Assembly: GCA_029532415.1 (NCBI GenBank)
Contig: JAQOTA010000060.1
Span: 1,860,001 to 1,924,000 of the forward strand
DNA from: Marasmius tenuissimus
Lineage: Eukaryota; Basidiomycota; Agaricomycetes; Agaricales; Marasmiaceae
Length of the DNA stretch: 64,000 nucleotides
Direction of reading: 5' to 3'
Shown: one piece after another, positions 11,328 to 24,577 of the stretch
How the letters are laid out: every line of letters begins with the position of its first letter
How positions within the stretch are numbered: position 1 is the first letter of the stretch
Translations under genes and position numbers: made by a program
The notes under the pieces: generated by a model
Databases searched by the model: none
The model's input: the letters and a program-made list of their open reading frames with translations, nothing else
Told to the model about the DNA's origin: nothing

Positions 11328-12839
11328 CTACCAGGTAACGTCTAAAGAGAAGGTAAGCTCTACCGTCGATTACATGAACTTCGAACGCACCCATTTCACG
11401 CTTTTCCCGCCTGACCTCCTCCATGAGACCTTGTACATGTCTATTGAGCATGTCAACGTAGGGTTTTAGTGAAGTCCGCTCCCAATCTAAAACGTACAAG
11501 TTTGAGACCCCATTTCAATCAGGAGAAACACCACGATCGACATACCTGAATGGTGCTCTTGCCCGTTCTCGCTCTGATTCCCAGCTGCGTCAAGTTCCCT
11601 CAATAGTTGACCGACGGTGGGTACTGTCTCCGGATCAAACTTATCGATTTCGGAGGGGTCGACGGGGACGCAAACTCGGCCTGTCTTGGGATGTACACAA
11701 AACGGGGCTTTGAGCAAATGGTTTCGATGCTTAGAAACTTCCGCGTCGAGACGAGGGTACGTGTATAACAAGATGATGTCCTCCATGGCAGCGGTGAGGG
11801 AGGTCTGCGCGATCGAAGGTGAGAAGAGAAGCCAGGTAATCGGCCACAGAGTACTTACCCGTTGAGGTGTACCTCTTGAGTATCCCTTGATCTGGCTCTT
11901 GAAGTCCGACCATTTTTCTATGGAGGATCGTGATTGATCCCGAGACCACAGCTGCGTGAGATATTCCACTGCCTTGGAATCCGGAATCAACTGAAGGAGA
12001 GCCTCGGACCCTGCTTCAGACCCAAAACAATCCTGATCGGTCAGAATGAGTTCAGTGAAGACGGTAGCCAATTCTCCGAGGGCAAACCTGCGTAAAGGAG
12101 TTGCATCATTCATCGGTCAGAGCCCTGAAGACGATATTGACGCACTGTAGAGATGGGGGTAGCGGTTTCGTTCCGTGACGAACATTCACCTTCCCAGCAT
12201 CCTTCCCGGATTGGATCACTGTCAACCAATTAACCACAGCTCTTCGCTGCTCGTCCGTCAAATCCAAAGCTTCCTTGTCAGATATCCACAAGTGTATCCC
12301 ACGTCGACCAGAGTACACCCAAAGGAGATGTTGATACCCAAACTGCGTGCGAATCGAGGTGTCCAAGACTTTCACAGCAGCCGCAATGAACCCCCAACAC
12401 CGCTTGCATATCGCCGCGTCAGTACAGCAAGTACGAATGGGGTCATAGTCGGTCATGTCGATATCAAATACTAGTTCGCGTTGCATAGGTTTGAATGCTC
12501 CGGGACGCACGGTCTTCTTGTCTTTGGGCTACAAAACAATCAACAAGGTAAGACGAAGACTTTTCGGAAACGTACTCTGGCACTATAGACAGGCCCGATT
12601 TCAAAACGCGTCGGTGTTAAGTCACAAACTTGCTTTTTGAGATCATCTGCGTTGTTGAAGGAATTGTAGCGAAGATAGATGTCTCTGGGAAGGGTGAATG
12701 CAAATTCGCGGTGGGTGAAAAGTCGCGTAGACGTAGGCTGATGGTTGAGCCAGTTGAATATTGGTTTGAAAGGGTACAGTCTGCGATAAAAAGTTCGCAT
12801 AACTTCTTGCGAAGACGCGTCGAGGTCGAGGTCGTCCAT
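11328..12839 (-). CDS. PRI1: DNA primase small (catalytic) subunit
   Basis: Catalytic subunit of DNA polymerase alpha-primase, which makes RNA primers for nuclear DNA replication. Visible motifs in order: REFAFTLPRDIYLRYNSF near the N-terminus; RELVFDIDMTDYD with the catalytic acidic residues; the zinc-binding segment CCTDAAICKRCW; and the nucleotide-binding SGRRGIHLWISDKEA followed by NVRHGTKPLPPSLQ. Near the C-terminus is HRNHLLKAPFCVHPKTGRVC. The start is the ATG at 12839 (MDDLDLDASSQEV); the longer reading at 12854 would need TTG. The 3' end is inferred: a 49-bp GTGCGT...TTTAG intron joins KREM to a short last exon ending DVTW with TAG at 11328-11330. Without that splice the frame runs on into implausible sequence to 11044. 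Confidence 0.93.
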
Positions 12840-12928
12840 GGTGGTTGCTGGCAAACGCGTGGTGTCACGTCATGCTGTGACATCGGCGGTCCTTAACCTT
12901 CTCCCCCAAGTCATACTTAGTACTCAAG

Positions 12929-13205
12929 ACTTGCACGGCACTGTCTATCCTGCGATTTCACGCTCTTGGTGATACTGTCCAACAAATTGATTCTCTTGTG
13001 CAACTGCAAGTACAACCCATACTTACGAGAACAAGCTTGTTGCTCAGTGTCGACAACGGTATGGCCGCTTCTTTACCGCTATTAGTACTAAGTATCTCAA
13101 TCCAGCAATTTTCTGTGTCTCTCGACGCACCACCGGGTCCGATACGGGTCTGGCCTCGATCTTTGCGATGATCACGACGCTCGCTCAAGATTCTGAAACT
13201 CGACT
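12929..13205 (-). CDS. Possible small two-exon protein
   Basis: A candidate small gene. One exon contains ENCWIEILSTNSGKEAAIPL and STLSNKLVLV. A GTAAGT donor and an acceptor 31 nt later lead to an exon reading RINLLDSITKSVKSQDRQCR and ending SLEY with a TAA. The second part reads like a helical segment of a small conserved protein. The start is not settled: the frame opens at a TTG near 13188, and an acceptor-like TTTCAG near 13200 suggests an upstream exon. The intron would be unusually short. No family recognised. Confidence 0.3.
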
Positions 13206-13767
13206 ATCAATATATCAATATCCAACGCGACGTCTTTCTAACTCGTGTCTCCGAATGAAGATCCTCCTATTGATCTCTGCTCCTGACTGAAGGGCTACCG
13301 GTACCGTGTCTCCTGCAGCCTCGCTGTGGTCCGTCTCTTTCAAAGTTTTTTTCTAAGTACAATCGATAAAATGCATGTCCTGTACATCCACACAAGTAAC
13401 CCAACCCGTTGCACAAGCTCCTGGCCAAACGCACGATCTTATTCTCATATGCGTGGCCCACACTTCACGATTCGAGACGGATTGAGCGTTGAACGTGAAC
13501 ACTGTCCGTCGTGGTTTTAGCCGTGCCGAATGGGCGTCATTGTCATGGTCCCCTATCGCAAGAAGCACTTGTCTCCCCTCTTGTTTCTGCAACTCTCCAC
13601 TATGGCACAACACGACACTCGTACAGTATGGAGCGACATGACCGTGTCTCCCTTCGGCGTATTTCTCTTTTATCCTGTCTCAGTCGATCAGACACTCTCA
13701 GCCGTATCTTTAAAAGCCAACTCGGAATTGCTCTCTTCTTCACGTCGCGAACGAGACGGTCTATCCT
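13206..13767. other. Peroxidase upstream region
   Basis: Upstream region of the peroxidase gene. A TATA-like CTTTAAAAG lies at 13708-13716, about 55 bp before the chosen ATG. ORFs in this interval on either strand look non-coding, including the in-frame extension of the second peroxidase exon back to 13530. I could not identify a convincing metal-response element by eye. Confidence 0.4.
13708..13716 (+). promoter_or_regulatory. TATA-like box of peroxidase gene
   Basis: CTTTAAAAG about 55 bp upstream of the proposed start codon at 13768. Spacing is compatible with a short 5' leader. Identified only by sequence resemblance. Confidence 0.35.
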
Positions 13768-15745
<1,978 letters not shown>

Positions 15746-15874
15746 ATCAAGACGTTACTCGTTCCTTATCGCACTCGTGATTCATTCACTTTTCCATGGA
15801 CTGCTTATGCCTTAGCTGCAAGCGGATAGTGTATCTACTCATGCCAATGTATCACCAGAAATCAACAAGACATG

Positions 15875-18800
15875 TCAGTGGCCCTTTCCAGCCTTTCGCT
15901 GTTTTCGTTTCCTCCCGATGAGGAAACCAACACTGTTCCCAGCTTTTTGTGGCTCAGGTGTCTCAACCTTCGCTTTCTCGTTCTCTTCTCTCTTTTCAGA
16001 GAGTCGGCGCTTCTTGGCGAGAGGCTGAGACGGCGGGTCAGACTCCAGCTTGTCAGTCTCTTTGCTTTTGTTCCCCTTCGGCTACGTAGATGGTTCAGTA
16101 AGGGCAGAAAACATAAAGATAGACCATGCCATACCTCTGGTTGTGAGCGCTCCTTTTGCAGCGTGGCCCGTCGCTTGACCACCTGAACGTTTTCGATTGA
16201 GAACTCTATGATCAACGTCCCCTTCCCCTGCTTAACCCCGTTCGACTCAACGTTGTCCACCTCTGCCTGCAATCTCTTCAAGCGGTCCTCGCTCTTCTCC
16301 TCCTTCCCCTTCCCCTTTTCACGCTTTATCAGTTCCTGCAACTCTTCCTTCCACCATTCTTCGAGCAAGGTTCCCAACTTCGCGTTATTGTTTGCCCAAC
16401 GTAAGACTCGCAACGCATCGGCGTGCTTGTACATCTCCACGAAACCATAGCCTTTACTGCGACCCTTCCCAGTGACAGGATCAACTCGTTCCTGCTGACG
16501 GACTATCTTGGTTTGCTTGACGCCAGTGTGCGGTCGATCTTTAGACTTCCCTTTGCCTTTGGCGTCGGCACCGGCGTCTTGTTCAGCTTGGGGTTCGAAG
16601 TCGTCCAACTCGTCCGCAGTCAAGCCTTTCCGTTCTCCGTTCTTGTATTCAATATTGAACGCCTTGACGGCATGCAGAGCGAGTCGCTTTAACATGTGCT
16701 CCGTCACGAAGAGGGGAATCTGGCGTATACTGAGACGCGTTTTTGAGACGTATAAGGAGGGATTTGATTTGAGCAAGTTCTTGCGGGCACCGAATGACGC
16801 CGTACGACGTTCCAGATCCGCGGGAGCGAGGTTTTCTGCAGTTGGCGTGTTGGGTGAAATTACTGTGAAAAGGTCAATCATTGTTGCAAGGTCCAACGAG
16901 GCTTATGCTTACCTCCTTCACGAAGCAGATACATATTCCTTTTGTCAGCTTTCTGTCGCCTCTTCTCTCCTTCTTCCCTCAATTTGCCTGCCTCCGTTCT
17001 TGTAACGGCACGAACAACATCAAGTGTTCGCCCGTGAAGAACGAGGCTGCGGGCAAGACTTGAGGAGGGATCGGGTGTGAGGATCGAAGGCATCGTGAAA
17101 GGATTTTTGGGCTGCAATATGGTGCTCAGCATGCATAGACTGACCATCGACGGACCACTCACCGCTTCTTTCGACGTAGAGCCGACAGTCTCTGTCTTCA
17201 GAAGCTCGCTTTGTTCAATAGCCTTGTCCGCATCCTCCTTGTTCCAGAAACAAGCAAATCCAGTTCCGCGAGAACGACCAGTCTCAGGGTCGATAGTTAT
17301 CCTTGCATATCTTAAAGGACCGAAAGCTCGGAAACTGTCAACAACTGTGAGCAAATAAACCAGGAGATCGCAGAGACACCGACAACTCACAGAGTGCGAA
17401 GGTCATCTTCCGTTGCTGAGAAAGGCACATTCCGGACGAATAAAGTTGTGCCACTTTCGGGTGGGGGAAGCTCCGGCTTGACAGGGCCGTCTGCATCATC
17501 GTCCCGTTCTTCATCAGGATCAGAATCGCTCGTGGCTTCGCTGTCCTCGTCGCCACCCTCGTGTAGTCCAACCGCGTCACTATCCGGATCGTCACTGTCA
17601 GAGCTATCAGCCTCTGACTCGGAGTCACTCGAGCCATCATCCATCTCCACGTCTTCCTCTCCACCATCTATGTCCATCTTCGACTTTTCCTCCTCCCATT
17701 TATCTTTACTCAGTGCCCAATCTACAGCGATCATTCTTCCCTCGCGTTCATGCTTCTCATCCTCCTCTTCGTCCATCTGTTGGTCTCCCTCTGTGGTGCT
17801 GGCGGTCTTCATCTTCTTTTCTAACCTCCTTTGCTTCTTTTTCTTTTGCTTGTCTTCCACCATTCCTGCGGCCATTCCGGGGTACATGTGCAGCCCATTA
17901 CATCCCTCCAGAGCGCGCTCGGCATCTTTTCTACTCAGCATCCATACGAAGGCGAATCCACGCGTTCTGGGTACTTTGGGTGTCTTCAGTGACGAGGGAC
18001 TTGCCTCAGGTTCACCGTCCTCAGGTTCTTCCTCCTTGGGCTTCTCCATAGGTATGTGGATAGAATGTATCGGTCCGTATGGTAGAAAGACAGTCCGTAG
18101 GTCCTGCTCTGTCGTGCTGAAGGGAATATTACGAACAATAAGACGGCTAGCGTGACTAGGACCGTTCTTCGCGCGTTTCCCGGGATTCTGAGTAGTGCTC
18201 GATTTCTGTAGCGTCTCGAGGCGTTTTTTGAGGGCCGCCGACAGGAGGGAACCTTTGAAGACGTGAGCGTGAAGCTTGTTCACCGCGTCGTGGGCATTCG
18301 CAGGAGTATCGAACAGAATATGAGCTGAACGAGCATTAGTATCACTAGATGCGGATGAATGAATGTCAATCTTTCCATACCGGTGCCATTGGACGCCTCT
18401 TGCTTATCATCTGCCTTCGCAGGCCAATCGACCTTCTCTGCGCCGGTGCACTTGCGGAACTTCTTCCACAATGTCTTGGAGTCCACAGGGTCTGGCAGTC
18501 CCGAGACGACAACAGTACGAATAGCAACGGAATCCTGAGGTGGTCGCGGTTGAGAAGGCCGTGGGTGCTGAGCTTGGGTAGCAGTGCCAGGTTCTTTCTT
18601 CACCTTCTCCCGTTTGCCGTCTTTGGGCTATGAAGTTGGTTATGTCGAGTACATCTTCAGCCAAAAGATCGGGACATACCTTACTCCCTGCCCATTCCAC
18701 CCGCAAACTTCGTCCGACGAGGGTTATGCCTTCCTTAGATATCTTTTCGTATGCGGCTTGTGCATCCTCTCGTATCGAGAATGACACGTATCCAACGCCC

Positions 18801-19039
18801 TTAGACACACCAGTTCCATGCTCTGTGACAACGAAGGCGGACCGGACTGGGGCAATATCCGAGAATAGTGTCTGCAGATCGACCGAAGTTGCAGTGTAAG
18901 GCAAGTTTGACACAAATAGGGTTGAGCTGGGCAAAGCGTTGAGTACGTGATAACAGCGATCTTGAATAGTATCTGACCTGTGCTTGGTCTGATCGCCCTC
19001 TTCTTCCCTTTCCTTGCGTTTCCCGAGGTTGGAGGACAT
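15875..19039 (-). CDS. NOP4: Nucleolar RNA-binding protein NOP4 (RBM28)
   Basis: Multi-RRM nucleolar protein needed for 60S pre-ribosome maturation. RRM1 is at STLFVSNLPYTATSVDL with GVGYVSF. RRM2 starts RTVVVSGLPDPVDSKTLW. RRM3 has RLIVRNIPFSTTEQDL with RGFAFVWM. After a long Asp/Glu-rich linker (about 17,500-17,760), RRM4 has TTLFVRNVPFSATEDDL with GTGFACFW. A further degenerate RRM follows with SIRQIPLFVTEHML and KGYGFVEM. The C-terminus is Lys/Arg-rich and ends SVGFLIGRKRKQRKAGKGH, a characteristic NOP4-type tail, with TGA at 15875-15877. Start at MSSNLGKRKERE (19039). At least six short introns. Convergent with the peroxidase gene, with only 129 bp between stop codons. Confidence 0.93.
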
Positions 19040-19188
19040 CTTCGAAGTAAGACTTCAAAAAATTCAAGCCGCTGGGCAACAAGCACAAACAATGTTTCGA
19101 AATGAAATTGACATCTCGACAAACGGCTCATCCGGAAATTGGGATCCATATGAGTACACTTCTATTCTAAATACTCTCTACATACAAG

Positions 19189-20830
19189 CTAAGCACCCCA
19201 TACGCGCTTCAGAAGTAATTCAAGAAGTACGGTTGGACCAGGAGTTTTCACAACACAAGGCACTCCCGGTGATTTGCTCGATTCCACAGACGTCGCCTGC
19301 TCAGGGTTCTCTACTTCAACTCGAGCTGGAACGACAGTCCCCTCTCCGTCCTCATTATGCTTCGCGTGAGCTTCGGATCGGTTTGCACCAAGGGCGTAAG
19401 CTGACTCGTCCTCTCGTCGGTCAACGACGAGCATTCCTCGTGTAAGCTCCCCAGTTCTGATAGTGAGATGTCTATGTGAGCGAATCGCAGAAACTGGACT
19501 TGAGAAGTGACTAACCTCTCGATGTCGAATACTCGTCGCTCGATCTCCCAGCCTGGTGCAAAATTTTCTTGACCAGGAGGCTGGTTGAGCGCACACCAGA
19601 CTGCTACAATGTCATGCAATTCCATAGCATCCTTTCCGAACTGGAGCATGATATCTCTTGTTCGTTCGAGGAACGAAGAAGTGAAATGGGTCAAGGGATG
19701 CTTGGATCCAGCGACCGAAGCAGACGCAGTTCCATGGAATGCGTTATCAACCCGTTCCTTGTACACGGGGAAAGGAAGCTCATGCGGTGTAGTGATATCC
19801 AGGGGGGCGAGCAGAAAGCGCTCCAGGGGAACTGGTGGTTTGCCCTGAGCTGGGCACAACAGTTCCTTTACCGCGTACGGGTCCGCGTAGAAATTGACTG
19901 TACACTGGTGAGTATAGCATCGGAGAAACTTTGATTTCACCCACACTCTGCAACGGGACTGGTGTTTCCCGGGACATCTAACGCTCCTCCCATACACACA
20001 ACTCGACCGACTTTAGAAGCCATCAGTGCCTCATCCTTGCGTACTAACGCTGCGAAATTGGTCAAAGGACCCAGCACAAGATAAGTGATGCTCCCGGCTG
20101 GGCGAGATCGAATTAATGACAGAGAAACATCGATTGCTGATTCCTGGACAATCTCAAGGCGAGGGTGTCCAGTTGCAGAGTCGGACGGACCAAGATCGGG
20201 GTGCCTTCTTGATATATCGCTCAAACCATCTCTAGTATCGTACAGTTCCCTGAGTCACGTAAAGAAGCGTACATAGAGGAAAGGGACGAACCTTCCGTGA
20301 AAGTATTCTGCATCCATCAGACGGCCTTCAAGAGGTTTATACCGTCCCTTGACCAGAATAGTCTTGATTGAAGCAAAGAAATTCGGAAAACGAGATGCAT
20401 GATCCGGATATTCCTTAAGGTGGGACTCTACCGCTTGGTACGCCTTGAGCACATTCAAGCTGAATGATGATGGGCTCGTAAGGGACTCCCACTTTCTGTA
20501 AAAACACCTGTGTGAGCACTCACAACGAAGACTCGAGATCAGTGTTTCCTGAGGGACATATGAGCGTCTGATTCTCGTGAGGGGGCGTGGACGCACCGTA
20601 GGAGACGACGATGGCAAGGATCTCAATTTCTGGAGAAGCTAGGGCAAACAACCTAGAGGAATTTCAGTATCACTACCCTCAAGCTTCGGAGAGCACTGTT
20701 CCCACAACGCCACTATATCATCGACGCCAGGATCGGTGTCAACTAGAGAGGTTGTACTTCGTATTCAGTTCGCGATCTACGAGGACAGCGATCGATATGA
20801 ATCCTAACTTATGACTGGGATCTTGGTCAT
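19189..20830 (-). CDS. Inosine/uridine-preferring nucleoside hydrolase
   Basis: Hydrolyses ribonucleosides to base and ribose in salvage or catabolism. The start is the ATG at 20830: MTKIPVI, then a 65-bp intron, then the family signature IDTDPGVDDIVAL, which supplies the Ca-binding and catalytic aspartates. A second small intron leads to LFALASPEIEILAIVVSYG. Further motifs are ITYLVLGPLTNFAALV and VVCMGGALDVPGNTSPVAE. Next come FYADPYAVKELL and ELHDIVAVWCAL, where the His-Asp pair is conserved in the family. The C-terminal part carries RTGELTRGMLVVDRR and ends LLKRVWGA at 19189. About six introns. No signal peptide, so it is probably cytosolic. It faces the RACK1 gene across a 354-bp divergent spacer. 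Confidence 0.93.
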
Positions 20831-21184
20831 GGTCGAAGTTAAAGCGTGGAAGTCTGAAGATAGAGCATTAACCGATGGATTCAGCCTTTAAAACGGTGAA
20901 TCAAGCTATTTTCATCCGAGCAACGACAGTAAGACGGTTGAGAGCTCAAAAGTCGCGAAGATCGAGATCGAATTGCCATCTAAGAAAACGATACACGAGG
21001 ATACACGGCGCGGAAACCCGATCAAAACAGCGCAACGCGTGCAAGTATGGACTTTTGTTGGTACTGATTTTTAAGCTTTCGGCAAACCCCGAGAACTGTG
21101 CAGTTGCTTTTGGGTGGCTGAGAACGTGACACGACATTGTCCAAAGATCCATCGCCGGCGTCGAACACCCCTTCAATCAAAAAT
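20831..21184. promoter_or_regulatory. Divergent promoter, nucleoside hydrolase / RACK1
   Basis: 354 bp between two divergent start codons, so it should hold both promoters. A minus-strand ORF crossing it has no protein-like features. No RNA gene or repeat seen. Confidence 0.5.
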
Positions 21185-22460
21185 ATGGCTGAATCGTTAC
21201 GCTTCCTTGGTTCCCTTCAAGGCCACAAAGGATGGGTTACCGCCATCGCCACGTCCTCAGAGAACCCGGACATGATTTTGACTGCTTCCAGAGGTGCGTC
21301 CTGCAGAAAGACTCAGTTTCTGACTCGCGAACTGACTTGCAGCATTTAGATAAAACTATCATTGTCTGGCAGTTGACTCGCGATGATGACTCCTACGGAT
21401 ACCCCAAGAGGATTCTCCATGGCCACAACCACTTCGTTTCCGACGTCGTCATCTCCTCCGATGGTCAATTCGCACTTTCTTCCTCTTGGGATCACACATT
21501 GCGTCTCTGGGACTTGAACACCGGTCTCACCACCCGTCAATTCATCGGTCACACTTCCGATGTTCTCTCTGTCAGTTTCAGCGCAGACAACCGTCAGATC
21601 GTCTCTGGTTCGCGTGACAAGACCATCAAGCTCTGGAACACCCTCGGAGAGTGTAAATACAACATCAAGGATGACGGTCACTCGGAATGGTGCGTGGTTC
21701 TCCGTGAATCAAAGGCTCTTCTTACTCAAATTTTGTCTTTCAGGGTTTCCTGCGTTCGATTCAGCCCCAACATCATGAACCCTGTCATTGTCTCGTGCGG
21801 GTGGGACAAGGTCGTTAAGGTGAGAAGGATCTTCAATGCGTTTTTTTCCACTCTACGGCGTGATGTATTTCTTCAATATTTGCTACTTCAGAGGGCTTGC
21901 CCTATGAGACAACATTTTCCACCAAGATCTCTGACCCAAATCTTCTCTCGATAACCTATTTGAATATACTGCTAACCCCAACCAACAGGTCTGGGAGCTT
22001 TCCAAGTTCAAGCTCAAGACCAACCACTACGGCCACACCGGCTACATCAACACCATCTCCGTCTCCCCTGACGGCTCCCTCGCTGCCTCTGGAGGCAAGG
22101 ACGGAATCACTATGCTCTGGGACTTGAACGAGGGCAAGCACCTCTACTCCCTCGAGGCCGGAGACATCGTCAACGCCCTCGTCTTCTCCCCCAACCGATA
22201 CTGGTTGTGCGCTGCTACCGCCAGCTGCGTCAAGATCTTCGATCTCGAGAGCAAGTAAGGATCATCACTGTCCCTACACCCATACACGTTCTAACTTGTT
22301 TCTTTCCCCAAGGTCAATTGTTGATGAACTCAAGCCTGCCTTCTCTGAGAGCGACTCCCGCCCGCCTGAATGTGTTTCCATCGCCTGGTCGGCCGATGGT
22401 CAGACACTGTTCGCTGGGTTCACCGACAACGCCCTCCGTGTCTGGACCGTCACCTCATAG
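21185..22460 (+). CDS. CPC2: RACK1 / Cpc2 / Asc1 WD-repeat protein
   Basis: Seven-bladed WD40 scaffold of the 40S ribosomal subunit that links translation to kinase signalling and general amino-acid control. Five exons: 21185-21293, 21350-21689, 21744-21819, 21989-22254, 22313-22460, giving 312 aa. It starts [22 protein letters not shown] repeats are seen at [64 protein letters not shown] and, last, [30 protein letters not shown] and [19 protein letters not shown] are diagnostic for RACK1. Intron 3 is 169 bp, about three times longer than its neighbours, and contains a box C/D snoRNA. Constitutive high expression is expected for this gene. Confidence 0.97.
21855..21938 (+). ncRNA. snR24: Box C/D snoRNA U24 (snR24/SNORD24) in RACK1 intron
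   Basis: Lies inside RACK1 intron 3 (21820-21988), same strand. Box C is GTGATGT at 21860-21866 and box D is CTGA at 21931-21934. Between them are the two conserved guide elements of U24: AATATTTGCTACTT in front of a D'-like CAGA, and CCACCAAGATCT directly in front of box D. A C'-like TGAGA lies between. These elements match what I know of yeast snR24 and vertebrate SNORD24, which guide 2'-O-methylation of large-subunit rRNA (C1437, A1449 and G1450 in yeast 25S numbering). In S. cerevisiae snR24 also sits in the ASC1 intron, so the host is conserved. Ends are estimated at about 5 nt outside the boxes. Confidence 0.93.
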
Positions 22461-22586
22461 TTTGTTATATGCCTTATGGGTCCTGTTTTTGTATGTTGTA
22501 GCCAGTACAAAATCAAAAGCTTTCTCTTCCTCGTATGTGGAAGCACCATATTGCTATTCTATCGATGTCTGCATATGTATGTGTAT

Positions 22587-23607
22587 CTACACAATTGAAA
22601 CGAGTGCCTCGTCGAGGTTACGCTTTCGCTCGTTGTAATCCCAACGGTCCATTCCACCAAAGTTAATCTTCATACCAGTGAGCATGTTCAGCTGAAGCTC
22701 GTAGACGTGCGACACCTGAGCACGCCAACTGTCTCCGCTGTCGTTTCATTTTCAGTGTTAGCTTTTCTCCAAGTAATCGGAGGACATGGTAGGACATACG
22801 TCGCGGTCCCATAAATATCTCCTTCGAGGCTAACAAGTCGTACTGACTTGTCTGTGTTCGATTTCTTGTCATAGATCCAGAGGGTAACACCTGTGTAAAT
22901 CTCCTGCCATCCAGAATGATCGATCAGTCGATGCGGGGGAGAAATTCGCTTCTTCGTGTCAAGAGGGAGGGCAGGCGAAGGTCGAACATCCACATCATTG
23001 AAAAGCCTGAGTGCAGTTAGATTGGAGATATTGTCGAACAATGCTCGTTCCTCCTGAATTTCCGGGTTGACAACTTTGATGATCATTCCCTCCCCCTCCT
23101 CTTCCTCCTCTTCCTCTTCCTCTTCGACAGCTTTGGTGTCGTCGGCGCTAGCGTCAGGCGTACTGCTGCTGCCTGCTTGAGGTTCCCCGTCCCCGGTCAA
23201 CTCTTTCTGAGCCTCTTTTAATCGCAGCTGGAACGATTGCCAAGCTTCCTCGTCTGAATAGTCGGTGCGCAGGACAACACCGCCAGCAACGTTCCATGTG
23301 ACAGAGTCAAAGGGATCCTCGTCGTCAGTCTATGGGCTCGGTCAGAACCTCGAACTGTTGAAAGTTGCGATAAAACACGCACGGAGATTTCGACTTCCTC
23401 GAGGGAGGCAGAATCGGACGGAGGAGCAGGATTGCCGGCCCAGAAATGATCCAAAACGCGTAGTTGCCATTTTCTACGAGCTTCGTGAGGATAAGCTGTT
23501 TTTACAGCGTCGTAGTGTTGCTGGACAAACTTTGAGTAAAAACCTGCGTGAAAGCGCATGAGACGTACAGATAGGAAGCCTGCGAGAATTTTCCTCATTG
23601 TTCTCAA
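22587..23607 (-). CDS. Unknown acidic protein
   Basis: I do not recognise this protein with confidence. Visible segments in order: FYSKFVQQHYDAVKTAYPHE and RRKWQLRVLDHFWAGNP near the N-terminus; DPFDSVTWNVAGGVVLRTDY with SDEEAWQSF; an acidic run of twelve-odd consecutive Glu; then ERALFDNISNLTALRLFNDV, WQEIYTGVTLWIYDKKSNTD and SVRLVSLEGDIYGTAT. The C-terminus has DSWRAQVSHVYELQLNML and MDRWDYNERKRNLDEALVSI, with TAG at 22587-22589. The VLRTDYSDEEAW segment resembles the opening of DUF6924-type domains, which is only an impression. The start is uncertain: ATGs at 23600 and about 23560, or an upstream exon joined to FYSK by a CACGCAG acceptor. It is convergent with RACK1. Confidence 0.65.
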
Positions 23608-23939
23608 TTATCTTCGTTTCTATGTTCTAGGTCGTACAAATATGAGAAATATCTGCGTGATCGATGTGATGGTGCAAGGAGAAAGCTGCTTTGACATTAA
23701 GCGCTTGAACAATCATGCTGACGAGAACGAATTCCATGATTGCAGACAAAACTGCAAAACTGCAGTCTTTCGTGAGGGTGAAACAATGTGTGGGAGGAGA
23801 CAATGAGAGGTTATTTTGAAAATCCACATAGCGCAGGAACTCCCCGTTTTGCAGTGAGGGAGGCTAGAAATCCATCGCCTGCTGAAGGTACTTTCTCTCT
23901 GGTAGCCCATAAGTTCTTCATTGACATGGCAATTATCTA

Positions 23940-24577
23940 TCATACTGCAGAGGTTCTCGAACCAGCTAGTCGGTCTACAATCTGCAGCAGCCGTCAGAAC
24001 AGGTACGCGACGTATGAAGAGTTCACTCACAGTGTTTATATATGGAAGCGAGAGGAACGTGCCAATAAACGGTAATTGACGGAGGAAGGTAATTACGACC
24101 GGGAAGAAATCGCTGGATAACGGGCATTCAGCAACTACCCCGACCACGACAAATGGCCACGTACCCAAAGAGATTCAAAAACCCGAAGGTCTCGATTATC
24201 ATTCCAAAAAACGGCCATTTCAAGAAAACCAACAGGATTCCACCAAGAAAACATATCGTTCCACGTATCTTTTGCTTCCGGGCAAAGAAATAGAAGGTTT
24301 TTTGAGGGCCAATAATCAGGGTTAGACCAGAGACGAATAGGATCTATGCGGTGCGTAGTGTATGCATTAGTGTTTCAGACGTTTCTTGGGTCCAGTGAAG
24401 GTACTCACATTTCCGAGAGCAAGAAGTGCACCGTCGAAGAAGAGCATAACACCCAACATCATGAAGAGTGCACCGAATGTTGTCAGTGCAACACCAATTT
24501 CTGAAGGGTGGTGGTAAGTTCTGCACGGAATTACTGAAATTGAACGATCACAGACTTTGTCCGTCAGTTAACCACAT
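23940..24577 (-). CDS. GOT1: Golgi vesicle transport protein GOT1
   Basis: Small tetraspan membrane protein of the Got1/Sft2 family acting in ER-Golgi traffic. The start is the ATG at 24577, MWLTDGQK, with an intron inside the Lys codon that leads into IGVALTTFGALFMMLGVMLF. Four membrane segments follow: that one; ILFVSGLTLIIGPQKTFYFF; GTICFLGGILLVFLKWPFF; and the FGFLN...DFFPVVITFLRQLPFIGTF region. The last intron (GTGAGT...TGCAG) joins LPYINT to IVDRLAGSRTSAV and a TGA at 23940-23942. That ending matches the family's usual I-V-D-R-L-A-G tail, and the unspliced ORF does not. The total of roughly 140 residues is normal for GOT1. Confidence 0.93.

Noticed and set aside
11044..11499. Primase reading frame continuing to 11044
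   Set aside because: After KREMGAFE the sequence is not primase-like. A 49-bp GTGCGT...TTTAG intron gives a short plausible end at 11328.
16208..18155. Ser/Phe-rich plus-strand ORFs over NOP4
   Set aside because: Antisense shadows of acidic and Lys-rich NOP4 linkers.
23566..23590. 25-bp intron at the start of the acidic unknown gene
   Set aside because: GTACGT...CACGCAG is present but far shorter than any intron in the window.
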